Shown here in pieces: positions 62,743 to 64,000 of a stretch of 64,000 bases of DNA. Made by a program: the position numbers and the translations under genes. The notes beneath the pieces are model-generated. The model was given only the letters and a program-made list of their open reading frames with translations. It was not told where the DNA came from and did not search any database. Origin of the DNA: Auanema rhodensis (Eukaryota > Nematoda > Chromadorea > Rhabditida > Rhabditidae); assembly GCA_964057225.1 (NCBI GenBank), contig OZ059896.1, positions 18,162,501-18,226,500 on the forward strand, in the 5' to 3' direction. The number at the start of each line of letters is the position of its first letter. Positions within the stretch are counted from its first letter, which is position 1.

Positions 62743-64000
62743 ATCTAACTCAATCTCACAGTTTCACAGCTCTCTAACAACCTTCACATATTTTCCTTTC
62801 ACTTACTCATCTCTTTACAGTCAATTCTTCATCTAATTCATCCCTCAACGAATCATTTTCAATCAGGCATTCGCCTCACTGAGCTTTAATCACATCCGAC
62901 CAACCAACAGAACAACATCACAAATCGACGACATAATGTACACAAATTTCGAAACAAATTATGTTCTGGACATCCATTTATAACTTTACGTCAAAAATCT
63001 TTCAATATCTTCCTCTAATTGTAATTTTCTCATCGTTATTCAACCTTGTAATCAGTTAGGTCTTGTTTTCTAAAAAGGAATCCCTTATTCCAGTCATCGC
63101 CGTCTCTCATCTATGAAGCAAAAGATTATTTTTTAAGTCAAAAGATACCTGCAATTGGCTGGATACTTTCTTAAATACCTTTCTATAATAAACTAGATTC
63201 TATAATACTCTCAGCTTTATGAATTCTTAGAAGTAAGAGTAAAGTTTTTTTCATTTTCATTCTCAAACCATTGTCTTCAATATTACGAGAAGCTTCTTAT
63301 TTATTTATTTTAATTTTATTTTTTAATTTGAATAATCATATAAACTGTCTATTAAACAACATGAGTAAGGATGGGTTGAGACAAGTTTTTCATATGTTTG
63401 ACACATATTGTGGCAAAATGGAGGACAGCTCTTGAGACCCTTCTTGTTCTATTGACTTATAACATGACAACGAACTTTTTCCAAAAACGAAGTGCAGCTT
63501 GCCGTTGTCGTCCTAGGAGCATCTTTTCCATGTTTCATCCAAAAGTTTCCTCCTCATATTCGAATGAAAAGAGAATGTTATAGAGAATTCAAAGAAAATA
63601 TATTTACTTAAGTCAGTATTGTGAATTAATAAAACTTGTTTTATATTTAGTAAGATCTATAGTTTTCTTTCAAAAAAACGATATTCGCATCTTTCTTACG
63701 TCATCATTCATGAATTCAAATTATAATGATTCATCCATCTTAGTTTCTTTTTTGTTTTTCTTCTAATTTTGAAATTTCTTTATCAGATTTTCTCTCTTCT
63801 ATAGTTTATATATTGTGAATTACAATTATTTATTTATAATTTTCTTATTTGTTTTTTTAGAAATCTATTTGAACGAATTATGCAAAGGAGATGAATAGCT
63901 ATGAAATATATACAAAAATTTCTGATTTTAGGCTGTATTTTGCCCTCTATCTGGTATAAATTGTATTTTATTATATTTTTTTATAATTAAAACTTTAGCT

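Larger units (their letters stand above)
59939..64000. other. AT-rich then CT-rich flank, no gene assigned
   Basis: 59,940-60,480 is extremely AT-rich. A GC-richer patch at 60,530-60,690 has GGGGTGTCTGAGT twice (from ~60,538 and 60,569). From ~61,900 to 62,850 the plus strand is CT-rich with two (CT)n microsatellites; open frames there (such as 62,332-62,748) are composition-driven. A short frame at 63,398-63,583 with FFQKRSAACRCRPRSIF is only a curiosity. Confidence 0.6.

Noticed and set aside
62332-62748. 138-codon plus-strand frame
   Set aside because: Driven by CT-rich DNA and ends in a Ser-Leu run translated from a (CT)n microsatellite; no signal of a gene.

Overview
This is eukaryotic, AT-rich DNA. 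The genes carry many short introns, most about 30-60 nt, and a splice-acceptor-like motif sits just before many start codons. In two places genes on the same strand lie 100-300 bp apart in operon-like order. Those traits, a Cys-loop channel, a ground-like-type secreted protein and a CKS1 hinge of the HGPERH type point to a nematode. I infer this from the sequence and from memory of nematode families; no search was run, and I do not name a species.

Layout. 1-4.6 kb is AT-rich and gene-poor. 4.6-8.8 kb (minus) holds cct-8 followed by csn-4, probably one operon. A 391-bp divergent promoter separates cct-8 from an EED/ESC (PRC2) gene at 9.2-11.2 kb (plus), which is followed after 123 bp by a gene for a protein of about 70 residues. 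Two tandem copies of CKS1 follow. 13.1-19.4 kb (minus) is a KIDINS220/ARMS orthologue. 20.7-22.4 kb (minus) carries an ER-type FKBP and a two-HMG-box mitochondrial TFAM/HMG-5-like gene. 25.2-27.1 kb (plus) is a Cys-loop ligand-gated channel, then a small secreted protein and a four-helix membrane protein (minus). 31-38.8 kb has no gene I can assign confidently, although coding-like islands occur. 38.8-42.3 kb has three small secreted-protein genes and then a TA-flanked Tc1/mariner-type MITE. 43.1-45.3 kb is a DDX43-like DEAD-box helicase, convergent with a large TASOR-like gene (45.8-51.0 kb, minus). A probable amidated-neuropeptide precursor lies at 52.1-52.4 kb (minus). 54.1-55.9 kb is the dynactin subunit Arp11/ACTR10, convergent with an unrecognised multi-pass membrane protein. 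58.5-59.1 kb is a small heat-shock protein with a good heat-shock element upstream. The rest is AT-rich or CT-rich DNA with long microsatellites.

Functionally this is mostly an ordinary housekeeping and neuronal neighbourhood: protein folding (CCT, FKBP, sHSP), COP9 signalosome, cell cycle (CKS1), chromatin silencing (EED, TASOR), mitochondrial DNA packaging (HMG), dynein transport (Arp11) and neuronal signalling (KIDINS220, channel, peptides). The most noteworthy items are the TASOR-like gene, the neuropeptide-like precursors, frequent AAG 3' splice sites and very short introns, the duplicated CKS1, and the MITE. Exon joins were worked out by hand, so CDS entries give the start-to-stop span including introns.
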